Shown here one piece after another: positions 25,660 to 34,400 of a stretch of DNA of 64,000 nt. Each line of letters opens with the position of its first letter. Position 1 is the first letter of the stretch. A program made the position numbers and the translations under genes. This DNA is from Streptomyces sp. NBC_00287 (GTDB lineage: Bacteria > Actinomycetota > Actinomycetes > Streptomycetales > Streptomycetaceae). The notes below the pieces were generated by a model. The model did not search any database. It had not been told where the DNA came from and saw only the letters and a list, made by a program, of their open reading frames with translations. Location of the stretch: assembly GCF_036173105.1 (NCBI RefSeq), contig NZ_CP108053.1:4092001-4156000 (forward strand). The letters run 5' to 3'.

Positions 25660-26598
25660 TCAGACGGCGACCGGGGAACGCGAGGGTTCCGCCATCGCCA
25701 CCGCGATCTTCCGCGGGCCCGTGAACGGCTCACGGCCGTGTGCGGCCAGCATGTTGTCGACGATCAGCACGTCGTCGCGCTGCCAGTCGAAGCGGGTGGA
25801 CGCCGAACGGTAGGCGGCCCGCAGATGCGCGACCGTCTCGTCGGGGATACGGCCGCCGTCGCCGAAGTAGGTGTTGGTGGGCAGGTCCTCGTCGTCGAAG
25901 ATCTCCCGCAGCCCCTCCTGCACCTCCGGCGCCAGCGAGGTGACATGCCAGAACGTGGCGTGGTTGAACCAGACCTCCTCCCCGGAGACCGGATGCGTGT
26001 GCACCGCCCGCCGGACCGTGGTGGTGCGCAGCCCCCCGTCGGGCCGCCACTCGGCCGTGATGCCCTTGCCCCGGCAGTACTCCACGATCGAGTCCCGGTC
26101 CTCCGTGCCGAACGCCTCCTGCCACGGCACCCCGAAGTCGGCGTGGAAGTTGCGCACCACGCGCCAGCCGCCGCGCCGCACGAACTCCTCGCGCACCGCC
26201 GGGTCGATCGCCCGGTACACCTCGCGGATGTCGGCGAGCGGGGTCGCGCCCTGGGTGAGGGCCGGCTCGATGCAGTAGAAGTACAGGGTGTGCGGCCACA
26301 CGGCCTGGTAGGAGTTCTCGTTGTGCAGGAAGATCTCCTCGTCGGCCGGGTAGTCGGTCGACGTGTACACCTGCCCCTTGATGGTGGAGCGCGGCGAGGA
26401 GCGCTCGGCGTAGTCCAGCGGCGCGCTGCCGGAGAAGGCCCGCACCACCCCGTCGAAGCCGTCGACGCCGCCGACCTCGAAGCCGCGCAGCAGGATCGCT
26501 CCGCGGGTGCCGAGGACCTCCCTGAGTTCGGTGCGGTGTTCGGCGATCCAGCTGTGCACCGGGGTGCCGGGGGCCCCCGTGTATGTGATCGCGGTCAT
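25660..26598 (-). CDS. SyrP-type TauD/TfdA-fold Fe(II)/2-oxoglutarate oxygenase
   Basis: A 312-residue protein of the TauD/SyrP family. Likely iron ligands are His and Glu in FLHNENSYQAVWP and the distal His in NMLAAHGREPFTG, where the Arg that binds 2-oxoglutarate also lies (GPRKIAVAM). The CIEPALTQGATPLADIREVY segment matches SyrP-like enzymes, which beta-hydroxylate amino acids (Asp in syringomycin) held on an NRPS carrier. It is the last gene of the cluster and overlaps the PPTase stop (ATGA). A second, diverged copy lies at 27411-28346. The likely targets are the Asn-like or ureidoalanine residues; which one is not visible. Confidence 0.85.
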   Translation of the reverse strand: MTAITYTGAPGTPVHSWIAEHRTELREVLGTRGAILLRGFEVGGVDGFDGVVRAFSGSAPLDYAERSSPRSTIKGQVYTSTDYPADEEIFLHNENSYQAVWPHTLYFYCIEPALTQGATPLADIREVYRAIDPAVREEFVRRGGWRVVRNFHADFGVPWQEAFGTEDRDSIVEYCRGKGITAEWRPDGGLRTTTVRRAVHTHPVSGEEVWFNHATFWHVTSLAPEVQEGLREIFDDEDLPTNTYFGDGGRIPDETVAHLRAAYRSASTRFDWQRDDVLIVDNMLAAHGREPFTGPRKIAVAMAEPSRSPVAV

Positions 26599-27371
26599 GG
26601 GACCAGGACCCCTCTCGTCGGTTCGCCCTGGCTGTCCAGGGACTCGTAGCGGCGCAGGACGACCGGGCCGAGCGCGGTGCCGGCCTGCCGGGCCAGGGCC
26701 GCGAACACCCCGTCGACCACGGGCAGGTCCTCCACCAGCCAGGTGTCGGGCCCGGTCGGCAGCGCGTGGCCGACCAGCACGGGGCCGTCGTCGGCGGGCT
26801 GTACGTCCACCTCGCGCAGGTTGGTGATGATGCCGACGCCGCTCGCCTTGACGACGGCCTCCTTGCGGGTCCAGCAGCGGAAGAAGGCGTGCAGCCGCTC
26901 CCGCTCGCCCTCGTGCGCGTCCACGTGGGCGAGTTCGCAGGGGCTCATCACCAGCCGTGAGGCGCCCTCCACATCCAGGTCGCGGCCGTCCTCCAGGTCG
27001 ACGCCGACCTGCCGGCCGACGAGCACCGCGAGCAGCCAGTGCGGCCCGGACCTGGACAGGTTGAAGTCGAGGTCGGTGTGCGGCCAGTCGATACGTGGCC
27101 TGCCGTGCCGCGGGTGGGCGCAGCGCGGGCAGGGGCGGCGGCCGAGGACCAGGTCGCGCGGATCCTCACCCAGGTAGTGGGCGAGGATCCGGCGCAGGGC
27201 CGCGTGCGCCGACGCATAGCGCGTCGCGGCCGGTTCGCCGAGGCGTCGGGCCTGGGCCAGCTCCTCCTCGGACAACAGGTCGGTGTCGCCCGGCGCCAGG
27301 GTGTCCGGTGCCCTGCCCCGCCAGACGTGGACCGCGTCGTGGTCCCTCAGATACTCGTATGCGGCGGTCAT
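26595..27371 (-). CDS. Sfp-type 4'-phosphopantetheinyl transferase
   Basis: A 258-residue protein of normal Sfp length. It carries the Mg/CoA-binding motif VGVDLEDGRD and the helix FFRCWTRKEAVVKASGVGI, with NLSRSG between the N-terminal part and the core. It moves phosphopantetheine from CoA to the conserved Ser of carrier domains. In this operon it should activate the five NRPS carrier domains and the two ACPs. A Cys pair in RRPCPRCAHPRHGRP is unusual in the family and could bind a metal. Confidence 0.9.
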   Translation of the reverse strand: MTAAYEYLRDHDAVHVWRGRAPDTLAPGDTDLLSEEELAQARRLGEPAATRYASAHAALRRILAHYLGEDPRDLVLGRRPCPRCAHPRHGRPRIDWPHTDLDFNLSRSGPHWLLAVLVGRQVGVDLEDGRDLDVEGASRLVMSPCELAHVDAHEGERERLHAFFRCWTRKEAVVKASGVGIITNLREVDVQPADDGPVLVGHALPTGPDTWLVEDLPVVDGVFAALARQAGTALGPVVLRRYESLDSQGEPTRGVLVP

Positions 27372-27410
27372 CGCCTCAGTCCGTTCTGTGCGTTGGGGAG
27401 CCGAGGGGCC

Positions 27411-28346
27411 TCAGTCCGACATCGCGACCAGCACCCGGCGGTCGCCGGTGAACGGACGGCGGCCGTGCGCCAGCAGGACGTTGTCGATCAGCAGCAGGTC
27501 TCCGGTGCGCCAGTCGACGTCCACGGCGTGCTCGAGACCGCGGTCGCGGATCTGGACGACGTACTCGGCGGGGATGGGGCTCCCGTCGGCGAAGGTGACG
27601 TTCTGCGGCAGCTCATCCTCGGGCAGGATCTGCGCGAGGGCTGCCGCGGTGTCGTCGCCGAGGCCCGCGGGGTGCCACTGGTCGGCCTGGTTGAACCACA
27701 CCTCGGCGCCGGTGACCGGGTGCCGGGTGGTGGCCGGGCGTACCGAGGAGACCCGGATGCCGCCGTCGGCCTTCCACTCCCAGGTGGCGCCGGTGGGGGT
27801 GAGGAAGGCCTCCACGTCCTCGCGGCTGGTGGTCTCGAAGGTGTCCTGCCAGCTCTTGCCGAGGCCGAAGCCGTCGTGCAGGTTCTGCACGTAGCGCACT
27901 CCGCCCGCGAACGCCTCGCGGACCTTGTCGTCCAGGGAGTTCAGCCACAGGGCGGCGTCGACGACGGGGGTCGCGCCGCGGCTGCCGGGCTGGACCTGGC
28001 AGTAGAAGGCGAGGCGGGCGGGCCAGGCGTGGGCGTAGCTCATCTCGTTGTGCATCGAGATGGTGAATTCCTGCGGGTACTCGGTGGAGGTGTAGACATT
28101 GCTGCCGACCTTGGTGCGCGGGGAGTTGCCGTGCACGTAGGCGAGCCGGTTGGGCAGCAGGGCGTCCAGCACGCGGTCGAGTTCGGCGGGGGTGACGCCG
28201 AAGCCGCGGAAGACCAGGCCCTTCTCCGCGACCAGCAGCTTGCCGAACTCCTCGCCCATCCCGGTGACCCGCTCGACGAGTTCCTCGGCGCCGCCCACCC
28301 CTTCGCTCTCGATCTCCAGCGGGGTCCAGATGTCCGTCTGCGTCAT
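27411..28346 (-). CDS. Second SyrP-type Fe(II)/2-oxoglutarate oxygenase
   Basis: A 311-residue paralogue of the enzyme at 25660. Iron ligands are His and Glu in ISMHNEMSYAHAWP and the His in NVLLAHGRRPFTG, with GDRRVLVAM providing the 2-oxoglutarate Arg. The two enzymes share layout and motifs but clearly differ in the substrate-proximal segments (YHGFGLGKSWQDTFE-like region here), so they probably act on different residues or positions. The start at 28346 overlaps the thioesterase stop (ATGA). Confidence 0.85.
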   Translation of the reverse strand: MTQTDIWTPLEIESEGVGGAEELVERVTGMGEEFGKLLVAEKGLVFRGFGVTPAELDRVLDALLPNRLAYVHGNSPRTKVGSNVYTSTEYPQEFTISMHNEMSYAHAWPARLAFYCQVQPGSRGATPVVDAALWLNSLDDKVREAFAGGVRYVQNLHDGFGLGKSWQDTFETTSREDVEAFLTPTGATWEWKADGGIRVSSVRPATTRHPVTGAEVWFNQADQWHPAGLGDDTAAALAQILPEDELPQNVTFADGSPIPAEYVVQIRDRGLEHAVDVDWRTGDLLLIDNVLLAHGRRPFTGDRRVLVAMSD

Positions 28347-29110
28347 GTCAAAACCTCCAGGTCTTCGGTGATGTCGGCGAGCAGCTCGGCCTCGCGGGGG
28401 GCGAGGTAGAAGTGGTCGCCCGGGTAGGTGCGCAAGTGGAAGTCGGCGGTGGTGAGTTCGGCCCAGGCCGCGACGGCGTCCGGGTTGCAGCCGGGGTCTT
28501 CGCTGCCGAGGTAGGCGGTGATGGGGGCGTGGACGGGGGCGGGCGGGTCGGCGGGGCGGTAGTTCTCGATGAGCCGGTAGTCGGCGCGCAGCGCGGGCAG
28601 CAGCAGCTCGCGCAGTTCGGGGACGTCGTACGCCTCCGAGCCGAGGTCGCCGAGGCGGCGCACTCCGGCGACGAGGTCGTCGTCGGACCGGTGGTGCAGG
28701 CCGGTGGGGCGGGCGCGGTGCGGGGCGGAGCGGGCCGAGACCATGAGCCGGCGCGGGACGACACCGTGCCGGGCCTGAAGCCGGAGCGCCGTCTCGTAGG
28801 CGACGGAGGAGCCCATGCTGTGCCCGAACAGGGCGATCGGCCGGTCGAGGCGGTCCAGCAGGGCGGCGGTCACGGCGTCCGCGAGGGCGGCCATGTCCTC
28901 GACACAGGGCTCGGCGAGGCGCTCCTGGCGTCCGGGGTAGCGGACGGCGAGCAGCTCCACATCCTTGGGCAGCCGGGCGGACCAGCCGCGGAACAGCTGG
29001 GCGTTGCCGCCGGCGTGCGGGAAGCAGACGAGCCGGAGCCGGGGCGGCCGGCCGTTCGCCGCCGGGTAACGCCGCAGCCACGGCACGTCGTGGACGGTGG
29101 CGGTGCTCAT
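28343..29110 (-). CDS. Type II thioesterase
   Basis: A 255-residue alpha/beta hydrolase with the TEII nucleophile motif GHSMGSSVAYE, the N-terminal CFPHAGGNAQLFRGW segment and the C-terminal YPGDHFYL His loop. Enzymes of this class remove wrongly loaded acyl groups from NRPS carrier domains. It is discrete and not the release domain, which appears to be the beta-lactamase-fold domain on the last NRPS. It is coupled to the MFS gene upstream and the oxygenase gene downstream by 4-bp overlaps. Confidence 0.9.
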   Translation of the reverse strand: MSTATVHDVPWLRRYPAANGRPPRLRLVCFPHAGGNAQLFRGWSARLPKDVELLAVRYPGRQERLAEPCVEDMAALADAVTAALLDRLDRPIALFGHSMGSSVAYETALRLQARHGVVPRRLMVSARSAPHRARPTGLHHRSDDDLVAGVRRLGDLGSEAYDVPELRELLLPALRADYRLIENYRPADPPAPVHAPITAYLGSEDPGCNPDAVAAWAELTTADFHLRTYPGDHFYLAPREAELLADITEDLEVLT

Positions 29111-30477
29111 GGGGTCTCGTCTCCTTTCGTGCGGGGATGGTCATCCGGTCCCGGAGGCTTTCGTCCGGACCTTGAGCGGGCCTCGAGCCCGGAGGCCGGA
29201 CGGGCTGCGTGATGCGGACCGCCGCCGTCAGCCGCGGCCTCGTCCGGGAGTTCTCTTCTCAGGTCCGGTGCCAGCGCCGCCAGCAGGGCCAGTACCGCCA
29301 TCGCCGCCGCGATCGCCCGTACCGTCGGCTCCGCTCCCCACGTCGCCAGCAGCAGGCCGCCGGCGAAGGAGCCGAGGGCGTTGGTGCCGGAGCCGATGAG
29401 GGTGGCCGTTGCCGCGACTCGGCCCTGGAGGGCGTCCGGGGTCGTGCGGACCTGGTAGACGGCGGCGGAGACGTTGAACACCGCGCCGACGAAGCCGGTC
29501 CCGGCGTAGAGCAGGCCGAGCAGCAGCGGCTCGGCGGTGAAGCCCATCGCGCCGATCAGCAGGGCCCAGGCGACGGCCCCGCCGATGAGCAGCGCGCGGC
29601 GGCTCGTCCGGCGCTCGAGACGGCTGCCCGCCAGCGCCCCGCACAGGCCGCCGATCCCGCCGACGCCCATGACGATCGCGAGGGTCGACGGCGGCAGGCC
29701 CTCCTCCTTGACGCGCAGGATCAGGGCCAGGGCGAGCATCTGGAACAGCACATTGGTGCCGGCGACATAGCCGAGGGCCGCCCGCAGAAACCGCTGCCGC
29801 CACAGCCACCGCATGCCCTCGGCCACCTCGGTGGCCATCCGGCGCGGCGCGGCGGCGCCGGTCCGCTCCTGCTGGAAGTCCTTGCGGATCAGCAGCAGGG
29901 AGACGAAGGAGCAGGCGTAGGCGAGCGCGCCGAAGCCGAACGGCAGCCAGCGCGCCGCCGAGTACAGCAGCGCTCCGCCCGGCTGGCCGAGCAGCCCGGC
30001 CGCCCGCCCGCGCGCCTCGTTCTGCGCGAGGGCGGCGGGCAGATGCGCGGGGTGCACGAGATTGCGTACGGCACCCCGCTCGGCGAGCCGGTAGAACACC
30101 GCGAACGCCGACTCCACGAACGCCACCACCGCAAGATGCGGCACCGACAGCCGGCCCGCCGCGAGCGCCAGCGCCACGCTGCCCACCGCGAGGATCCGGC
30201 CCGCCTCGCACCCCAGCATCAGCCGGCGCCGGTCGAAACGGTCCACGACCGCCCCGGCCGGCAGCTGCACCAGCAGCAGCGGCAGCAGGGCCGCCGTGGT
30301 GACGACCGACATCGCCAGCGGCGAGCCGGTGTGCCAGAGCACGATCAGCGGGTAGGCGACCGAGGTGACCCGGGTGGCCAGGAACGACAGGCTCGCTCCC
30401 GACCACAGCAGCAGGAACTCCCGGTTGTGGCGCAGCGGGGGCGGCGCTTCGACGGCCTCGGCGTCGACGAGGGTCAT
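29107..30477 (-). CDS. MFS transporter (enterobactin exporter-like/MFS_3)
   Basis: A 456-residue membrane protein with 10-12 hydrophobic segments and the MFS loop motifs VDRFDRRRLMLG after helix 2 and SRLERRTSRRALLIG in the second half. It resembles exporters found within NRPS clusters and is a reasonable candidate for exporting the product. The start ATG 30477 overlaps the stop of the carbamoyltransferase gene. It ends in an Arg/Gly-rich cytoplasmic tail. Confidence 0.85.
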   Translation of the reverse strand: MTLVDAEAVEAPPPLRHNREFLLLWSGASLSFLATRVTSVAYPLIVLWHTGSPLAMSVVTTAALLPLLLVQLPAGAVVDRFDRRRLMLGCEAGRILAVGSVALALAAGRLSVPHLAVVAFVESAFAVFYRLAERGAVRNLVHPAHLPAALAQNEARGRAAGLLGQPGGALLYSAARWLPFGFGALAYACSFVSLLLIRKDFQQERTGAAAPRRMATEVAEGMRWLWRQRFLRAALGYVAGTNVLFQMLALALILRVKEEGLPPSTLAIVMGVGGIGGLCGALAGSRLERRTSRRALLIGGAVAWALLIGAMGFTAEPLLLGLLYAGTGFVGAVFNVSAAVYQVRTTPDALQGRVAATATLIGSGTNALGSFAGGLLLATWGAEPTVRAIAAAMAVLALLAALAPDLRRELPDEAAADGGGPHHAARPASGLEARSRSGRKPPGPDDHPRTKGDETP

Positions 30478-31397
30478 GTCCTGCACCACTCCAGGACCGC
30501 CATCGCGCTGTGCATCTTGTTCTCCGCCTGCGCGAAGGCGATGGACTCGGGCCCGTCCAGCACCTCGGCGGTGACCTCCTCGCCGCGGTGGGCGGGCAGG
30601 TCGTGCATGAAGACGGCCTTGGGGCTCGCCTCCCACAGCGCCCGCGTCACCTGGAACGGCGCGAAGATCTCCCGCCAGTTCGCGTCCGGCTTGGCGGTGC
30701 CGGTGGTCTGCCAGCGGGTGGTGTAGACGACGTCCAGGTCCGCGGGCAGCCCGGCCATGTCGTGCCGCTCGGCGAACCGGGCCCCGCTGCGGGCGGCCTG
30801 CTCGGCGGCACGGGCCGCGAAGGACGGCTCGAGTCCGTAGCCGGGCGGGGTGCGCAGCTCGAACTCGACGCCCGGGAAGCGGGTCAGGGCGAGGGCGAGG
30901 GCGGAGGCGGTGTTGTTGCCCTCGCCGACGTAGAGGATCTTCAACCCGTCGACCTGCCCGAACTGCCCCTGGAGCGTGGTCAGATCGGTCAGCGCCTGGG
31001 TGGGGTGCTCGTCGGCGCTCATGGCGTTGATCACCGCCATCCGGTCCTGGGTGGCCCAGGCCCGCATCTCGGCGGGATCGCCGGCGGTACGGGCGACCAG
31101 CACGTCGAGCATCCGCGACATGACCCGGCCGGTGTCCTCGCTGGTCTCCCCGGTGTTGAGCTGGAGGTCCCCCGGCCCGTACGCGATGATCTGCGCGCCG
31201 AGCCGCAGGGCGCCGCTGGAGAAGGCGGTGCGGGTACGGGTGGAGGTCTTGCTGAAGTAGATGCCCACGACGTCCCCGGCGAGGGGGGTGGGGCGGCCGG
31301 CCGCGCGGGCCGAGAACTCGGCGCCGCGCGCGACGAGCGCCCTGAGGTCGGTGTCGTCGAGGTCGTCGATGGAGATCAGGTGCCGTACGGATGCCAC
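30474..31397 (-). CDS. Ornithine-carbamoyltransferase-like enzyme, probably Dap carbamoyltransferase
   Basis: A 307-residue aspartate/ornithine carbamoyltransferase-fold protein. The carbamoyl-phosphate motif STRTR (in SKTSTRTRTAF) and HPTQALTD are intact. The amino-acid side motif, HCLPxxR in ornithine carbamoyltransferases, reads HDLPAHR, so the Cys that lines the ornithine pocket is replaced by Asp. Together with sbnA and sbnB homologues in the cluster, this points to carbamoylation of L-2,3-diaminopropionate to beta-ureidoalanine, as proposed for zwittermicin A and viomycin-type pathways. It follows the NRPS gene by 37 nt. A housekeeping arginine role is unlikely because no other arginine genes are near. 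Confidence 0.8.
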   Translation of the reverse strand: MASVRHLISIDDLDDTDLRALVARGAEFSARAAGRPTPLAGDVVGIYFSKTSTRTRTAFSSGALRLGAQIIAYGPGDLQLNTGETSEDTGRVMSRMLDVLVARTAGDPAEMRAWATQDRMAVINAMSADEHPTQALTDLTTLQGQFGQVDGLKILYVGEGNNTASALALALTRFPGVEFELRTPPGYGLEPSFAARAAEQAARSGARFAERHDMAGLPADLDVVYTTRWQTTGTAKPDANWREIFAPFQVTRALWEASPKAVFMHDLPAHRGEEVTAEVLDGPESIAFAQAENKMHSAMAVLEWCRT

Positions 31398-31434
31398 GGT
31401 GTCCTCCCGGAAGATGGCCTGCGGGTCAGGGGCG

Positions 31435-34400
31435 TCATGCGCGGTCCTCGTCGGTGACGACCGGGGCCAGCACGGCGGGGACCCCGTCGGTGCCGCCCTC
31501 GCCGCGCCAGTCGGCGGCGAGCCGTCCGCTGCCGAACCGGGCGTCGTCCCGGCCGAGTTCGGCGGTGAGGTGTTTGACCACGGCCTTGCCGGAGTCGGCG
31601 TTGGTCAGGGCGACGAAGCCGGTGCCCGCGTGCAGCCGGCTGATCGCCATGTTCCAGTAGCCGGAGGGTTCGCCCCCGTGGCCGAACTCCAGGTCGTCGC
31701 CGCTGTCGTCGACGATCGTGCCGAGGCCGTAGAAGGTGCCGGACTCGCCCGCCAGCAGCTCCCGGGCGCTCGCCTGGGTGACGAGCGCGCCCGGTGCGCC
31801 GAGCAGGGCCTCGCGTACGGCGAGGACTAGGCGGGCGGTGTCCCCCGCGGTGGTCCACAGCCCGGCGGCGGCCAGGTGGGCGCGGTTGCGCCAGCCGCCC
31901 TTGAGCGACGTGCCGTGTGCGTCGTGGCCGAGCGCCACCGGCAGCCCGGAGGTCTCGGGGAACCGCTGGTCGAAGCTGGTGTCGGCCAGGCCCAGCGGGT
32001 CCAGGACCAGGCGCCGCATCAGCGTCTCGAAGTCCTCGCCGGTGATGTCCTCCAGCACCTGCTGAAGCACCCAGTAGTGCGTGCTGCTCTTGCGGAACGT
32101 CTCGCCGGGGGGCAGTTCCCGGCGCACCCGCGGGGTGGTGACCGGCGGGCGGCCCTCCAACAGGTCGAGCAGGACGGGCAGTTGCTCACCCGGCTTGAAG
32201 CCGACGCTGCGGTGCCGGGCGAGCCCGGCCCGGTGGCCGAGCAGATGGCGCGCGGTGAGCGGGCCGGGGGCGGCCGGGTCGTCGGCGAGCTGCCAGGAGG
32301 TCAGGTAGCCGTTCACGTCCGCGTCCAGGTCGATCAGACCCTGGTCCAGCAGCCGCATGACGGCTACGGCGGTGACGTGCTTGCTGATCGAGCCGACCTG
32401 GAAGAGCGTCCGGCCCGTCACCGACGCGTCCCCGCCCGCGGCAAGCACACCGTGGCCTTGTACGTCGGCCAGGGCGCCGTCGCGAAGCACGGCGAGGGCG
32501 ACTCCGGGCACGTGGTGGTCGTCCATGACGGCGGCGAGGCCTTCGGCGAACTCCGGCTGGGCGTAGAAGGGTTGGGCTGCCGCGCCGGGAAGCGGGGCCG
32601 CCTGCGCGCGGGCGTCGTCCGGGACCCGGGCGTCGGGCGGGGCCGTACCGAGCAGTGCGGCGGCCTGGGCGAGGGCTCCGGCCGCGGCCTTGCCGTCGGC
32701 TCCGGCGGAGGCCTGCCGCAGCAGGGCGGCGAGAAGCTCGGCCGGGACCTGAACGGTGCCGTCGGCGCCGACCGCGGGCGGCGCGCTCGGCCCCGCCTGC
32801 TGGGCCTCCCGGGCCGCCTCCGCCGCCCGGCCCGCCGTGGCCCGCTCGGCCTCCGAGGACTTGGCCGCCGTGCCCCTCTCCGTCTCCGAAGCCTTGGCCG
32901 CCTTGGCCTTCTCGGCCTCCGCCGCGTCCTCGTCGATCGCCGCCGCCAGATCGATCAGCGTGTCGTGCTGGTACATCCGGTAGATCGACACCGTCAGGCC
33001 CGCCGCCCGGGCCGCCGCCAGCACCTTGATCATCAGCAGGGAGTGGCCGCCGAGGTCGAAGAAGCGGTCGTGGATGCCGACCTGGTCGACGCCGAGGACG
33101 TCGGACCAGATGGCGGCGAGCGTCCGCTCGGTGTCGGTGCGCGGGGGCACATGGTCGGTGCCGGTGCGCAGGGCGCCGCGGTCCACGGCGGGCAGGGCGC
33201 GTCGGTCGACCTTGCCGTTGGCGTTCAGCGGCAGGGCGTCGAGGGCGACGAAGGCCGACGGAACCATGTAGTCGGGCAGCCGCAGCGCACAGTGCGCGGC
33301 AAGCGCCTCCGCGTCCGGAGCCTCGGCGGACGAAGGCGTCCAGTACGCGACCAGCCTCCGGTCCCCCGGCACCGGCTCGTGCACGGTGACGTAGGCGTCG
33401 CGGACCCCGGCGTGGCCGGCGAGCACGGCCTGGACCTCGCCGAGTTCGATCCGGTAGCCGCGGATCTTGACCTGGTCGTCGATCCGGCCGAGGAACTCGA
33501 TGGCGCCGTCGGCCAGTTGGCGCACCAGGTCCCCGGTGCGGTACATCCGGGCGCCGGCCACATCGCCGTACGGGTCGGGCAGGAAGCGCTCGGCCGTCAG
33601 GTCGGGGCGGCCGGCGTAGCCGCGGGCCACGCCGGTGCCGCCGACGTACAGTTCGCCCGCCACCCCGACCGGGACCGGGCGCAGGGCCGAGTCCAGCACG
33701 TACGTCGTCATGTTGGGCAGCGGACGGCCGATCGGGACCACGTCCCGGCCCACGGGCTCGACGACCGGGTGGATCGTGGAGCCGACGGAGGCCTCCGTGG
33801 GGCCGTACTCATTGATGAGGCGGCCCGGGCCGAGGATGTCCAGGGAGCGGTCGGCGGTCGCGCCCGGCAGCGCCTCGCCCGCGACGACGAGGACGCCGGC
33901 GAGCTCCTGCGCCTGCTCGGTGGTCAACTGCTCGGCCAGCAGGTCCAGGTGACCGGGCGTCAGCTTGATGAAGGCGTACGGCGCGCCCGCCAGCAGCGCC
34001 CGGCCCAGCAGGCCCGGTTCGGTGTCCTGCGGGACGGCGAACACGCGCTGCCCGGTGACCAGCGGCGCCCACAGGTTGGGGACGATCAGGTCGAAGGCGA
34101 CGGAGGAGAACATCGGCGCGCCGCCCTCGCCCTTCGACGCCAGCTCGCGCGCCGCCCAGGCGACGTGGTTGGCCAGACCCCGGTGCGGCACCTCCACGCC
34201 CTTCGGGGTGCCGGTGGAGCCGGAGGTGAAGATGACGTACGCCAGCCGGTCCAGGTCGTCGGTGCGGGCGGGCGGGGTGGACGGCCCTGCCTTGACGTCG
34301 GTGTCGTCCAGGAGGACATCCACGGCCTCGAAGCGGTCCGCGTACGCGGCCTGGGTGAGCGCCACCGCGGCGCCCGAGGTCCGTACGATCGCGGCGACGC

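Noticed and set aside
30474..31397. Housekeeping ornithine carbamoyltransferase (argF)
   Set aside because: It is embedded in the NRPS operon with 4-bp coupling to the exporter, has the altered HDLP motif, and no arginine biosynthesis genes are near.
31435..32590. Separate beta-lactamase resistance gene after the NRPS
   Set aside because: The domain is in the same uninterrupted frame as the last carrier domain, joined by a linker and with no stop codon. It lacks a signal peptide.
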